Shown in pieces: positions 22,901-35,000 of a stretch of DNA of 64,000 nt. Position numbers and translations under genes: made by a program. This DNA comes from Pyxicephalus adspersus (Eukaryota > Chordata > Amphibia > Anura > Pyxicephalidae): assembly GCF_032062135.1 (NCBI RefSeq), contig NC_092859.1, positions 38,747,479 through 38,811,478 on the forward strand. Reading direction: 5' to 3'. The notes below the pieces were generated by a model, which was given only the letters and a program-made list of their open reading frames with translations, made no database searches and was not told the origin of the DNA. Positions within the stretch are counted from its first letter, which is position 1; each line of letters begins with the position of its first letter.

Positions 22901-23506
22901 GCTGCAGTGTGTGGGGGGGGGAAGTTCAACCAATTTTGATGGAAATGCTGACTAGTGTTCGTCAAATATTTCACTGTTCGATTCGACAGCTATTCAATCG
23001 AAGAGTGAGACTTTGTTTGGGTGATCGAATGCAGAATTCGAACACCATTGAAGTCAATGGTGGGAGAATTTGGGTTATTTTTAGGGACTATTAAGGGCTG
23101 CAGGAGCAATCAGATTGCTTTTGCAGCCCTTTACTAGTCGAATGTGTTCTTGGATAGTAAGTATTCTATTCCAGGAACACATACTAAAGGACTGCAACAG
23201 CGATCCTGACTGCTGTTGCTAGTAGTATGTGTTCTTGTATAGAGTTCCTCTATCAAAGAACACAGGGCACTAGATGTGATGAATTGGGAAACTTGTCCCT
23301 TTTCAACCTCTAGTGCCCGGGGATTGCCCGGGGATCGCCTGCAGTCACAGCTGGGACCACAAAGATGAACTCTGTAGTTCCACTACAATCCCCGGGGCAC
23401 TACAGGTTAATTAACCTGTAGTAACCCGGGGATCACACACTCTTCTCAATGATTGCACACACAGCTGCAATCATTGAGAAGATGCCTGGCTGGCAAGTAT
23501 CTCTTA

Positions 23507-23932
23507 AGCTGCGTACACACTTCCAATTTTTATCGTTCAAAATGAACGACGAACGAACGACGAACGATGGATTGGGCAAAAATCGTTCGTAAAAAAAGTA
23601 ACCAACGACGCCGACGAACGAGGAAAGTCATTGGAAATGAACGACCGGACCGGCGGATCGGATTGCACGACGATCGTTGACCATCGTTCGTGTGTACGAT
23701 CGTTCATTGATCGTCCATGGTCTGAGCATGCGTGATGAACGAACGTTCCTGTGGTGCACGTAACTTCCTGTATCGTTCAAACGATCGCATCTATTGTGTG
23801 TACAATATCTACGAACGATCGTGTCGTTATCTGTATGTACAGGATCGGTGCTATACGATCGTTCGCAGATATCGTGCAGGATCGTTCGTCGTTCGTTTAC
23901 CAACGATAATAATTGGAAGTGTGTACGTAGCT
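23507..23932. mobile_element. PIF/Harbinger-type MITE (AGCTGCGTACACAC TIRs)
   Basis: Left end AGCTGCGTACACACTTCCAA; right end, reversed, AGCTACGTACACACTTCCAA. The interior is packed with repeated CGTTCGT/ACGAACG words in both orientations, so the whole can fold. TTA precedes it (23504-23506) and TTT follows, a worn 3-bp target duplication. Two open frames inside are artefacts of the palindrome. Confidence 0.75.
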
Positions 23933-24056
23933 TTTCTTTGTAACTCGCACAGTAACATGATACATTTGTTACCTTTTTCATGCAGTGGATAAAATGTTTG
24001 AAAAATTTAACAAATGTATCATAATATTTCTGTGCTGGAAAGTGTGTTACAGAGTA

Positions 24057-24270
24057 TAGCTACATACACACATAAAATTTTTCTCGGCTAAAGGCGGATA
24101 TCGGGTGAGAATCTGGTGTGTGTACAGCCCGGGTCGTTCATTGTCCGAAGATCCGTCCTGGTGGATCCACGGACGATGGACACCGAGCGATCCTAATGCA
24201 AGAGAAGGGGGAGAGCATGCAGCAGGGTGCCACTCCGTCGCTCTCCCCCTCCCCTCTCCATAGAGCACAA
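24057..24270. mobile_element. Partial PIF/Harbinger-type MITE
   Basis: Starts AGCTACATACACACATAAAA and contains CGGATATCGGGTGAGAATCT and GTGTACAGCCCGGGTCG. It corresponds to the element at 63346-63657 read from the other side. The second terminus is lost. Confidence 0.55.
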
Positions 24271-24893
24271 AGGAAAATAAACAGAAACACTCAAAAAATA
24301 TTGTGTTAAATTAATTTATTAACACTTCTTTTACATTTATTTTATCTGAATTACTGTTGTGGAAACTTTTTTTTCGGGTCGGGTCTATCCGAATTCGAAC
24401 AGCCATATTCAGGTCGGATATAAAGACAACCCGAATTTGAACACCAACACTAATGCTGACTATGACTTTAAACATGCTGCTAGTAGGCTTCTGTCATGAA
24501 AAAGCATTTAACAAAGTTCCTGAAAACTTTTTATATACTAATAAATGCTTTCCGTACACATTGGTACATTAGATGACCTAGGTTTTGCTAAAGACTTGCC
24601 ATTGGTAACTTGAAAATTCTAGCTGCCTGGTTATCATATTAATTGTATTGTAAAGGAGACACTGATCCTGATGAACGCAGAATACTTTCCAACTTTAGCA
24701 GCAGAAGAGTCTGTCTTTTGGCCAGTAAAGCCAAAACAATAAATGGTGGCCAGTCTTAGCAGCCTAATTATCTTCTTCATGTACATCTACAATGTATTGA
24801 TCGGGTATTTATCTATAAAGCTACTAAATACTGAAATACTTAATTGAAATAGGAGGCAAACATCTATTGTCCTGGTGTGATTTCTTGTTAGGT

Positions 24894-25026
24894 TCAGGAA
24901 TGTTTTGAGTCAGAGGGATGAAACCCTGCAGTAAGATGTCTGTCATAGGCTTTGGTTTGCTTGAAAACCAGGTCTGTGCCATGTAGCCAGTCAAATATTC
25001 CCAATACACCGTAACACTGGTTGTAC
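24894..25026 (-). CDS. faxdc2-like: Copy 2 exon 8 (C-terminal, shifted frame)
   Basis: 133 nt, acceptor TTACTCAG. Encodes YNQCYGVLGIFDWLHGTDLV and FKQTKAYDR, then HLTAGFHPSDSKHS and TGA (24894-24896). The original frame (ILLQGFIPLTQNIPEP) is still readable two nucleotides out, so the deletion is recent relative to sequence divergence. Confidence 0.88.
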
Positions 25027-28000
25027 CTGAGTAATAAGCATATTATACAATTGTTAATCAAGCCAAATGTAAAATATGGTTTCAATAATTTTTATTAATT
25101 TAAATTAGGATTGCAATACACAAATCCATCTTTAGTACACAAAAGTAAAAAGGAAAGCACCTTGACAAATTCAATATTATCCAATCTACCAGATATTCAT
25201 CAATTGTTATTAACACCCTTACCATTCCTATTCTTCTTTTAAAATTGCCCTCATCCATCCATATTTATAATATTCATTTTTATCTCTTACTTTGAACCTT
25301 CCCAAAAAGAGAGAGGAGAGAGAACGAAAAAAAAAGAATGGTGAATATGAGTGCTGTTAACTTTTTCAACTCCTTGATTATTCATTTTTTAAATTTCATA
25401 ATATAAACGTGTTTAAAGTGAGAGGATAATATCAACTCCCATTATATGTGAAGAAAAAAAATTGATTATTACTACAAACAAACAACAGAGAAGAAAAAGA
25501 AAAAAAGAGGGGGTGTATGTGATTACTATTATCTATGTCAGTCTTTTATTTATTAATTACATATTATTAACATGATTCAAGTGAGAGGTTAATATCTGCC
25601 CTCATTATACTTGGAAAAAAGTGACTATAACCAGGACAACTAAACAAGACAAAACAAAACACACTAAAAAAACAAAAGGGTTTCATTTTTAAAATATCTC
25701 AGGGCGTAAACCTCCTATAGTGTTAGTGTTAGAAATCTTCAATCCCATCCCATGGGCATATAGGCCCAATTTTATTAAACCAAGTACCACCGCATCATTA
25801 ATTTATAGTTTGCTTCCAGTGCCGCAGCATTAATGCTACTATGTTCCACCGTCTCCCAAACTTGTCTCCAACTCTTCTGTTTTAAGTTGCGACCTATTTC
25901 CTTTTCCCCAAGAATGTACATATCTGGGAACACCCTTCGTATATTCTTTAATCAAATTACCGTATAATACTGATATCACCCTTTTTGCCATGGCACCACA
26001 TATACATATTTGCTCCAAGGCACTCAAGGGTCTACCATTCTCACCATTCTTCTGTTTTGATTGGATAAAATGTTTAATTTGCAAATATCTGAATAGTTCA
26101 CAATTGGAGATTCCAAATTTATCCTGAAGTCTTTCAAACATAATAATCTCTTTTGAATCTAGAAAGTGATACATTCTATACATTCCCATGTCCTTCCATT
26201 TCTGAAATCTATCAGGGCTTTCCGAGCCCAGTAAAAACAAGGGGTTTTCCGGTATTGAAGCATTGGGGGTCTGTGGGGACATCAGCCCATAGCTTTTCCT
26301 AGGTTGGACCTATATCTGCTAAAAATGATTAACAATAGGGTTATCTATATTGCCCCGTTCAGATTTAGAGTCCAAAGGACATACTTTATTGACAAGTTCA
26401 CCAATCCTTGTTTCTGAAGCTGTACCTATAATTGTATCTACTCCTGTTCCTGGTACATTATTAGAGGAGCAATTTGGGCCGCTACATAATAATAGTATAG
26501 TTGCAGATATGCCAAACCCCCTCTCTCTTTCTACCGATATAGGACCTTACTAGAAACTCTAGGTTTCTTTGACCCCCATACATATGTTAACATTTTCTGT
26601 TGTAAAGTATCCAATGTCTTGCAAGAGAATTTTACTTGTAAGACACACACTAAATACAGAAATTTAGGCAGCCATGTCATTTTAATTGACGCTATTTTCC
26701 CCAACCACGATATTTGGTAACTTTTCCACAAGTCCAATAGCATTACCAAGTGCCTACATACATTTGGTATATTAGCATCTTCCAACCTAACATAAGTAGA
26801 TGTAATATTAACTCCCAAATAACGTAAGCATCTTTCTTCCCATTTAAAGGGGAACACTTCTTGCAATAGTTTTACCATATTGCTAGATAGTGTAATATTT
26901 ATGGCTTTACTTTTCCCACTATTTACTTGTAGTCCGGAGAATTTCTGAAACTGTGTCAATAAAGCGATTAAATTCGGTATAGACACCAATGGCTTAGTTA
27001 TACATACCAGAACATTGTCTGCAAATAAACTCAATTTATGATGGTGATCTCCCACTTTTACCCCCTCAATATCATGGTAATTAGGTATAGCCTGTGCCAA
27101 TGGCTCCATTGCCAAGGCGAACAATAATGGTGAGAGTGGGCATCCTTGTCTTGTACCCCCATTTAAATAAAAATGTAGAGAACGATATCCCATATATTGT
27201 ATAAAGGCTTTAGGTGTTGTATATAACAAGCTAACCCATTTACAAAAATTATGTCAAATCCCCAATACTTCAACAGTCGCATCTGATTTGGCCATGACAC
27301 CGAATCAAACACCTTTTTTATGTCCAAGCTCAGAAACATAGCTGGTTGTTTAGGCTTTAGGGGCGTAATCGGTTAAATTCATCATCCAACGGATATTATT
27401 CCCTAGCTGTCTCTGCAGGATGAACCTTGTTTGATCAGACACGAATACTGACTCCATTCCCATCCTAGCCTCGATGCCAGCACCATAACCAGCAATTTGG
27501 CATAAAGGTTGAGCAAGGAAATAGGCCTATAATTGGACCAAATTGTAGCATACAAATTGCTGCTTCCAGCATACTTGGATCCAAGCCCTTCTCCCTCTTA
27601 TATCCTATTATAAACCTGCGTTAATCATGGAGCTAATTCATCCGCATATTTTTTATGATAGCTTGCTGTAAATTCCATCGGTCCAGGTTTTTTATTCATC
27701 TTTAGTTGTTTTATTGCCTGCATTATCTCCTGCAATGTAATAGGTACCTCAAAACCCCCCTTTAAAAAAGCTGGTATTTCTGGTAAGGTTGTCCCAACAA
27801 AAAACTGTCCCAAATCTTCATCTACAAACTCCTGTTCTTGCTCATATAATGACTTTAACCTGTCATAAAATTCTTTTAGAAGATATTCAGGGTTACTAGT
27901 CATGTCAATTTGTTCTATCTTTAAACAATATGGGGTAAAACACTTAATCTGAATACTTTATTCGCCAAAAAAGTATGGGGCTTATTACCATTTACATAGT

Positions 28001-31000
28001 ATTTATTCTTGGACCATCTCAACTGTTTTTTTGTAGTATTTGCTATACAGAGATTTAATTGTGTCTTCACTAATTCCAGGCATTTTCCCAGGTCACGATT
28101 AGACAAAGCCTGGAATTGTATTCAAAGTGCCTTATTTTCTTGTTCTTTTTGGGCCTGTTGGAATAAACGCTGTTTTTTAAGGCGAGATGCTATTTGTATA
28201 AATAGACCTCTAACTACTGTTTTATGAGCTGCCCATATTATTGCAGCCGATACCCCTGAATCCTTATTTAATCTAAAGTATTCTAACAATGCTTCTCTTA
28301 TTTGCCGCTTCACCTGATTATCACTAAGTAAATAGTCATTCAATGTCCACTTAAAAAAGGAGGGCTTGGGATACAAAGAAGAAAACTGCATAATGATCTG
28401 ACCACGAAATTGCCTCAATAGTACTAGAAGACACTAAGGGAAAATTTTCAATAGGAGGATGTGATCTATACATGACATGGTTTTATGTGCATATGGGTAA
28501 TGTGTGTATTCTCTAACCTCAAGGTGTTTCTCTCACCACACATCCACCAAAGATTCTGAGCGCAATAAATCGATCAGTGCTCTTGTAGAGGCTGTCTCCC
28601 CTTAGAGCACCGATGGGTCCAGTCCAGTCTTTTTATCTATTCTAGGTATTAAGTATTAAGGGGATATTAGAGTTGCCACATACAATCAAAAACCCCTGTG
28701 CTTGCCTTTGGAGCATCTGAAACAAATGCTTAAAAAAAGGGTACCTGATTTTCATTAGGTGCATAATAGGTAGCTATTGTTACTCCTATACCATTAAGAT
28801 TGCCTAGTAAAACTAGGTATCTATCTTCAGGGTTAGCAGATTTTGACTCTAATACAAATGGCACACCTTTTCTAAAACCTACCAAAACCCCTCTAAACTT
28901 ATAAAAAGAATTAGCCATATTGTTGGATAGGTACTATGAAAATACAGTGGTACCTTGGTATAAGTCCACTTTGGAATAAGTCCAACTTAGTATAAGTCCT
29001 GTTTGGACACGAAAAATCTTGCTTGGTATACAACCTTTGCTTGGTATACAACCTTTGTGCTAGAACTTGTATGGGTCAAAATGAGTCATAACACCGCGCA
29101 GTACCCTTATTTACTTCTCTCGAGACAAAGCTACGACTGCCCATGAGCATCAGTACGCCAGTTGCTACCATTCAGTGAACAACCCGCACTATAACTCTCT
29201 GTGAACTACAGAACATCTCCTCCCTTCTCAGCACCATCCTAGTAGGCACTCGACTCTTCTCAGCAAGGTAAATTGAGGTTACATTTTCATTTATTTCATC
29301 TAATTGCTTTTGTATTTATGTATTTTAGTATTAGGCAGTGTTTAATTTATTCTCTACAACCCCATCAATGTATAATATGCCAATACCAATAGGATTTTTT
29401 TTTCATGGGAACGTATTAATCATTTTCTTTTTATTTCTTATGGGGGAAAACACTTATCGTGGGATGCAATTTTTAGTACGACAAAATTTTTACCCACCTT
29501 ACTCCTATCTCCCCAAGCGAACCTTCCTCCCCACAACTTAACAAAGTTCGCATCTGGAGATGTAACAAGGTGCGCAGTGAAACTACACCAGGTACTGGGC
29601 TTCCTAAATTTCTATTTACTAAAAACTTTAAAACCCATTAAAACTTCTTATATCTTCACATTTACTATTTTTCTGCCTTTATCAAGGAGAGAACATAAAT
29701 GTACCCTATCAATCAGGTCTACCATATTTCTTTAATAAATCAATCCTTTTATTCCTTCCGTTTGACTTTAAAAATTTTCTTTAGACCAGGTGCATTTACA
29801 CACTTCTCCCTCCAAAATCTCTCACATTATCGATTCATATTACTCCATAATCATCTTGTATAAAGCTTAGTTATAAATGAATGGATGACTAAACCACTAT
29901 TTAATAATAGCTTCTCCATCTAATATATACGTTTTACTCACTAGCCTTGCATCCACCTTCTAGCTAATTATATGTTCCCCTTCCTCAGGACCAAGGCCTG
30001 ATTATAAGTGGTTTCATGTCCCTTATATATAACATTTTTTTTGTATCTGACATCTCAATTTGCTTTACATATCAAGTACAATCAATAATTGCTCCTTTTC
30101 AATTGTGAACAAAAAAACGAGAAATTTTGCTTAAAAAATATTTTTCCCCCCTACACCCTTCCCAGGGTTTTACTTTTCAGTCCAACAAAAATTTGTAACA
30201 CCCAGGGAGGTGCATTATGCCTTTCTGGTTGCCAATCCAACTGTTCTCGGTTTAACAGGAGAAACAATCTTGTAACGGTTATAGTTTAGGAGTTGCTGTA
30301 CTGGTTTCCTAGAAGATGATAGAGAGTTCTCAGCCTTACTAATATCAGAGGATTGTGTGGGCAACGGTAACCCCAAAGTGTGAAAACATTCTAATGCCTC
30401 AGATGGTGTTAATACAATCTGAGTTTTATCACTTTCAAAAAATATTAGCTTGAATGGGTGACCCCATCTATAGTTATTCCATTTTTCTTGTAGTATTTGC
30501 AGGTAGCACCTCACTCAACTCCCTATGTCTTTGGATAGTCGCTGGGGATAGATCTGAAAAGATTTGGTAGTTACATCCCCGGAAGACAATAGGCTCTTCA
30601 GCATGTGCTGCTTGCTGGATCATATCTTTTGTTTTATAGAAATTACATTTTACAATTACATCTCTTGATGGCCCCTCTGTGTTAGCTCCTATCAATGTAC
30701 GATGTACTCTATCCAGTTCCAATCTCTCTGCAGGTATATCTGGGCATATCTCTTGTAATAGTGCTGTAACCTTAGGTATCCCACAGATAGGCAAATTGAA
30801 ACACCTTGACCTGTTTTCCAAGTCCTACAATTTATAATGCCATAGTTGTACCTCATTTTTGTATTGCTCTATCTCCTCCCCATGTCCTTCCAACAATGTT
30901 GTTGACACAATTCCTGTATCTCTCTTGTAAAGTGGTCGGAAATTTTTTCCGTTGATGAATCCAATGCTGCTTGTAATACTTTCAAATTTTGCCAACAGGT

Positions 31001-32039
31001 TATCAGAGCCACTGGGGATACTTTGTACATCTAATTGGTGTGAGCCACACACAAACAAATTGCATCCTATTTAATGTACAGCGCTGCGTAAAATGTTGGC
31101 GCTATATAAATCCTGTTTATTAACCACCTGGGCGTTACACTGATGTCTAGATTTCTGTACCAAAAGCGTTACACTGTTTTTCATGATTTTTTTTTTTTTT
31201 ACATTTTAGACCTGTAAGTTACAGAAATATGTCCGAACAAGGGTCTAGTAGATATCATGAATATAAAAAAAAGTTTGAAACACACAATCATGTATAAAAA
31301 AAATGTACTTTTAATAAAATCCTATCCTATTTTGTTTTTGCATAGAAATTTTTGTTTATATTGTGGGCTTGTAATTCTTAGGATTTACTCCCGGGTATGA
31401 TAATTATATTTATTTATTATATTATAATCATAAATTATAATATAATACATAAATATAAATAATAATTTAAAACGATAATGAAATAATAGACAACAATGTA
31501 ATCTAAACATAAAATTAAAAATGTACTTTTATTTTTATTTCATGTTGTATGGTGTTTTTGTACTGTAAAAACCATTTAAAAGCAGATTACATTGTAATCT
31601 GCTTTTAAATTTCCCTCCCTGACACACCCCCATACATCACCAATCACCCGGAAGATGACTCATCCTCCGAGTGATGTGAGAGGGGGATTTCCCTGCCGTG
31701 CCTCACACAGACAGAGACAGAGACGGATGCTGGATGCTGGAAGCTGCTGCTGCTGGCATCTCCGGAGAGATGCACAGCACAATGCAGGATTTCTGCATTG
31801 TGCTATACATCTCACTGCAGATGCCAGCAGCAATAGCAAATCTTTTATTGCTGCTAGAGGAGCTGCGGACACTGGGTAAGTATTTCCTTTCAGTTGTAAT
31901 CCGATTGTCATACAATGTATGACAATCAGATTGCAATATAACATTTGTTTACATTTAACCACCTGGTGAGAAAAACTCGGGGTTAACACTTTTTGCAAAA
32001 GTTTTTACCCCGAACATGGTCGGGCTTAACGGCCAGGTG

Positions 32040-32075
<36 letters not shown>

Positions 32076-35000
32076 TCACATGCAGCACTTTCTACTACTC
32101 CCTCTCCTTTACTCTCACCCAGCCTTTGTCTGTCAGGTGTGTGTAGTGGAGCCATTTTTAAAGCAGCCTGCACTGACAATGCTGGAGCCGTCTTCCCTGC
32201 ATTCTTGTGGTTGAACTTTGCTTTGCCTCGCATTGACATCAGAGAAAGCCGAATGCAGCCCTGGAGTACTGTCACACCCGCGGACCCGGCATTCCTTCTC
32301 CCGACCGCGGCCTGTGGTTCAACCCAGCATTCCCGGTGAGTGACGGAGCTGAACTAGCATCCTGCCATCCAGCTCCGTGCATGCGCCCCCCCTTAAATAG
32401 CAACCTCCAATTACATTAATTATGAAGCACCCTGACTATGGTTCTCAAAGCCAAATGTAAAATATAATTGCAGTGTGTAGCTTAAAAAAGTCTTCAGTAT
32501 ATATCTGCAACACACCCTCTTTTTCCAATGTTTAACCCCTCACAAAAGGTAAAAGTACAAAAACTTACCTCAAAATTTAGTAACCTCCTAAACGCCTCTT
32601 TGAGCTAACACTTCAGTGTTCCTGTTGCACCTAAATCTCAATGCTGTTTTTAGCTCCTTGTTAATATAAACAACTGAAGTAAATCTGCTGCTCTGCTTCA
32701 CCTGAACAAAGCCTAAGTGAAGTTTAAACATAAACTGGGGAATATTCCTAGGCTGTTTGACTTACATGAGGTGGTGGAAGTCATGGCTCTCTGTAATTGG
32801 CAGAAGGTTGTAGCCACAGTGTGTAATAGTAACAAATATCAGTCCAAGAGAGAACCACAACATAATAGTTACTATGTGGGAGCCCATCAGCATTGGTCCA
32901 GCCATAGGAAGCAACATGACGGAAATCTGTAATACAGAATAGGGAGATTATCTATATATATAAAATTGAATGCATGTGTGTATGTATGTATGTTCCACCA
33001 ACGCATGGAGACATTTCAACCAAACTTGCTAGACATATGACTGAGACTCATGTGAGTGCACCAGTCATCTTTGTGCAGCGCTGTGCTATATGTCAGAGCT
33101 ATACTTGGATGAATTTTTGTATGTGTGCATGTCATCACTAGGAAACGCATGGAGACATTTCAACCAAACTTGCTCCAAACTTTCCACCATCACTCCACCA
33201 CTTTCCACCATCACTCGGAAATGCATCGAGACATAAACCAAAATTGCTAGACATATGACTCAGACTAATGTGAGTTCTCCGCTGATCTTTGTACAGCGCT
33301 GTGGTAGATGTCAGAGGTATATTTGCATGTATGTATTGTATGTGTGTATGTATTGCTCAGTGACAGTGTGCCTTTTGCTTATATATTTACATACTTGTTT
33401 TAGACTCTTTTACAAATTTTTGGTCTGTAATAATGCATTCGACAAAACGATAGACATGAAATTCACTATAGCTTTTCCTGTGTAATATAAGATTGCAATA
33501 AATAAATACATGGGCAACGTATGTATGTATGTATGTATGTGTGTGTGTATGAATTGCTCAGTGACAGTGTGCCTTTTGCTTACATTACGTTACAGTACAA
33601 CAGCGTAACACCCGAGTATAGGAAATGAGAGAAAGAACTACTACATCTAGAGCTTCAGAGACAGTACAACAGCTTGACACCTGAGTACAAGAAATGAGAG
33701 AAAGGGCTACTACATCTAAAGCTTCAGACACAGTACAACAGCGTAACACCCGAGTACAGGAAATGAGAGAAAGAGCCTGTCGATCACAGACTGCACACCA
33801 TTTTAGCTTAGCATTGGAAGGATTCCACTATGATCCAAATAAAGACTACTCGCAGCATGCAAGTGTTACCATCAGAAAAATGGAAATCGTTTGTAGTTAC
33901 TGTCAAGTCAAGAAGTTTAAATCTGAGTCCCCTGGTATTTGCTGCAAAAAAGGAAAAGTCAAACTCTGCCAACTGGAAACACCACCACAAGAGCTTTGGA
34001 ATTACACATCAGCAAATACCTCAGAGTCAAAGCATTTTCTTAATAACATCAGAAAATACAACTCATGTTTCCAAATGACATAATTCGGCGCCACCTCAGT
34101 TGTTCAACAGCCTGGATTTCCATCTAAATTCACGGTGCAAGGGCAAATGTACCATAAAGCGGGATCGTTACTTCTGCTGCCAGATCAACCAACAAAATTT
34201 CTACAACCATATTTTATTGAAAATGAACTAATAGAAACTGAGCAGAGGTGCACTTACATCTCAGGAACAAAATTTCAGATTGTCTGAAAGTTACAACGGA
34301 TGTTTCATGTGCACAATGTTCTTATTAAAACAGCAATGGAACATATGCCATTAATTTAGGGTAATTTATTTTATTTGTATTTTATTGTAATTGTATATTG
34401 TACCTATTCTCTAAAACCTGTAAGAAAAAGCATTTCTTTGATTTAACACTATAGCTTAATTTGATTCCTTTTACTATATAATATAGGATTGCAATACATA
34501 AATACCCGGGCAATGCCGGGTAATCAGCTAGTATATATATTTATTTACGTTTCTAGAGTATAGATATATTAGAACCTTTATTAGTTTGTGTTTGTTTATG
34601 TGCACTGAAAGGATGAGATAGCAATGTTGTGAAAACTGGTCCACAGATGCAGCTTTTATGTGTTACAATAAAAGTGTTATCAAGAATTCACAGTGATGTT
34701 GTAGTGGTTTTATCAAGAATCCCTCTTCATTAGGGCTATGGTTTTTTAGCAGAAAAAATGAAATTACCTTTGTGCTTTGTACACACATGGTTTCAATGTA
34801 ATTTTAAACAAGCCAAGTTCTAGAATGTCACCAAATAAACAGGACCAGAGCAAAAATAAAAGTACAAAAGCTGAAATGGTTACATATATTTTTGCAGACA
34901 GAATGACAGTAATTTTGACCATTGATATTACTATATTTAGAACAACTGAAGGTACTTTGATCAGCTATTGTCTCCTACTTACAATGTATTCCACGGGATG

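Larger units (their letters stand above)
22951..24455. mobile_element. CTAGTGTTCG-ended MITE with nested insertions
   Basis: The left end is CTAGTGTTCGTCAAATATTT and the right end AACCCGAATTTGAACACCAACACTA, split here as AACCCGAATTTG and AACACCAACACTA. The interior holds foldback sequence around CCCGGGGATC. A PIF/Harbinger-type MITE (23507-23932) and a partial relative (24057-24270) are nested within. The same right end occurs at 7330-7350. Confidence 0.6.
21300..24893. repeat. Tandem segment 2, 3' flank of FAXDC2-like copy 2
   Basis: Aligns in blocks with segment 1 (for example 21707-21770 with 1-65, 22010-22190 with 5440-5610, 24460-24890 with 8110-8530) and with segment 3. Insertions include a (TA)n tract at 22203-22262 and MITEs at 22951-24455. 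No gene other than the 3' end of copy 2. Confidence 0.7.
25078..32447 (-). mobile_element. Tx1-like L1 LINE in intron 7 of copy 2, with nested elements
   Basis: The 3' end is an A/T-rich tail at 25078-25105 and the 5' end lies at 32447. The 18-bp duplication at both ends shows one insertion by target-primed reverse transcription. Within it lie ORF2 (28918-25839), ORF1 (31058-30215), a Tigger-type MITE (28945-29470) and a TTAA-flanked MITE (31120-32044). Numerous stops and frameshifts make it inactive. Confidence 0.82.

Noticed and set aside
23628..23992. Open frames on both strands with Arg/Asn-rich repeats
   Set aside because: They lie in a palindromic MITE of CGTTCGT words; coding is accidental.
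31655..32339. Several overlapping open frames on both strands
   Set aside because: They follow from the TTAA MITE, its folded inner repeat and a TAA microsatellite; no family motif.
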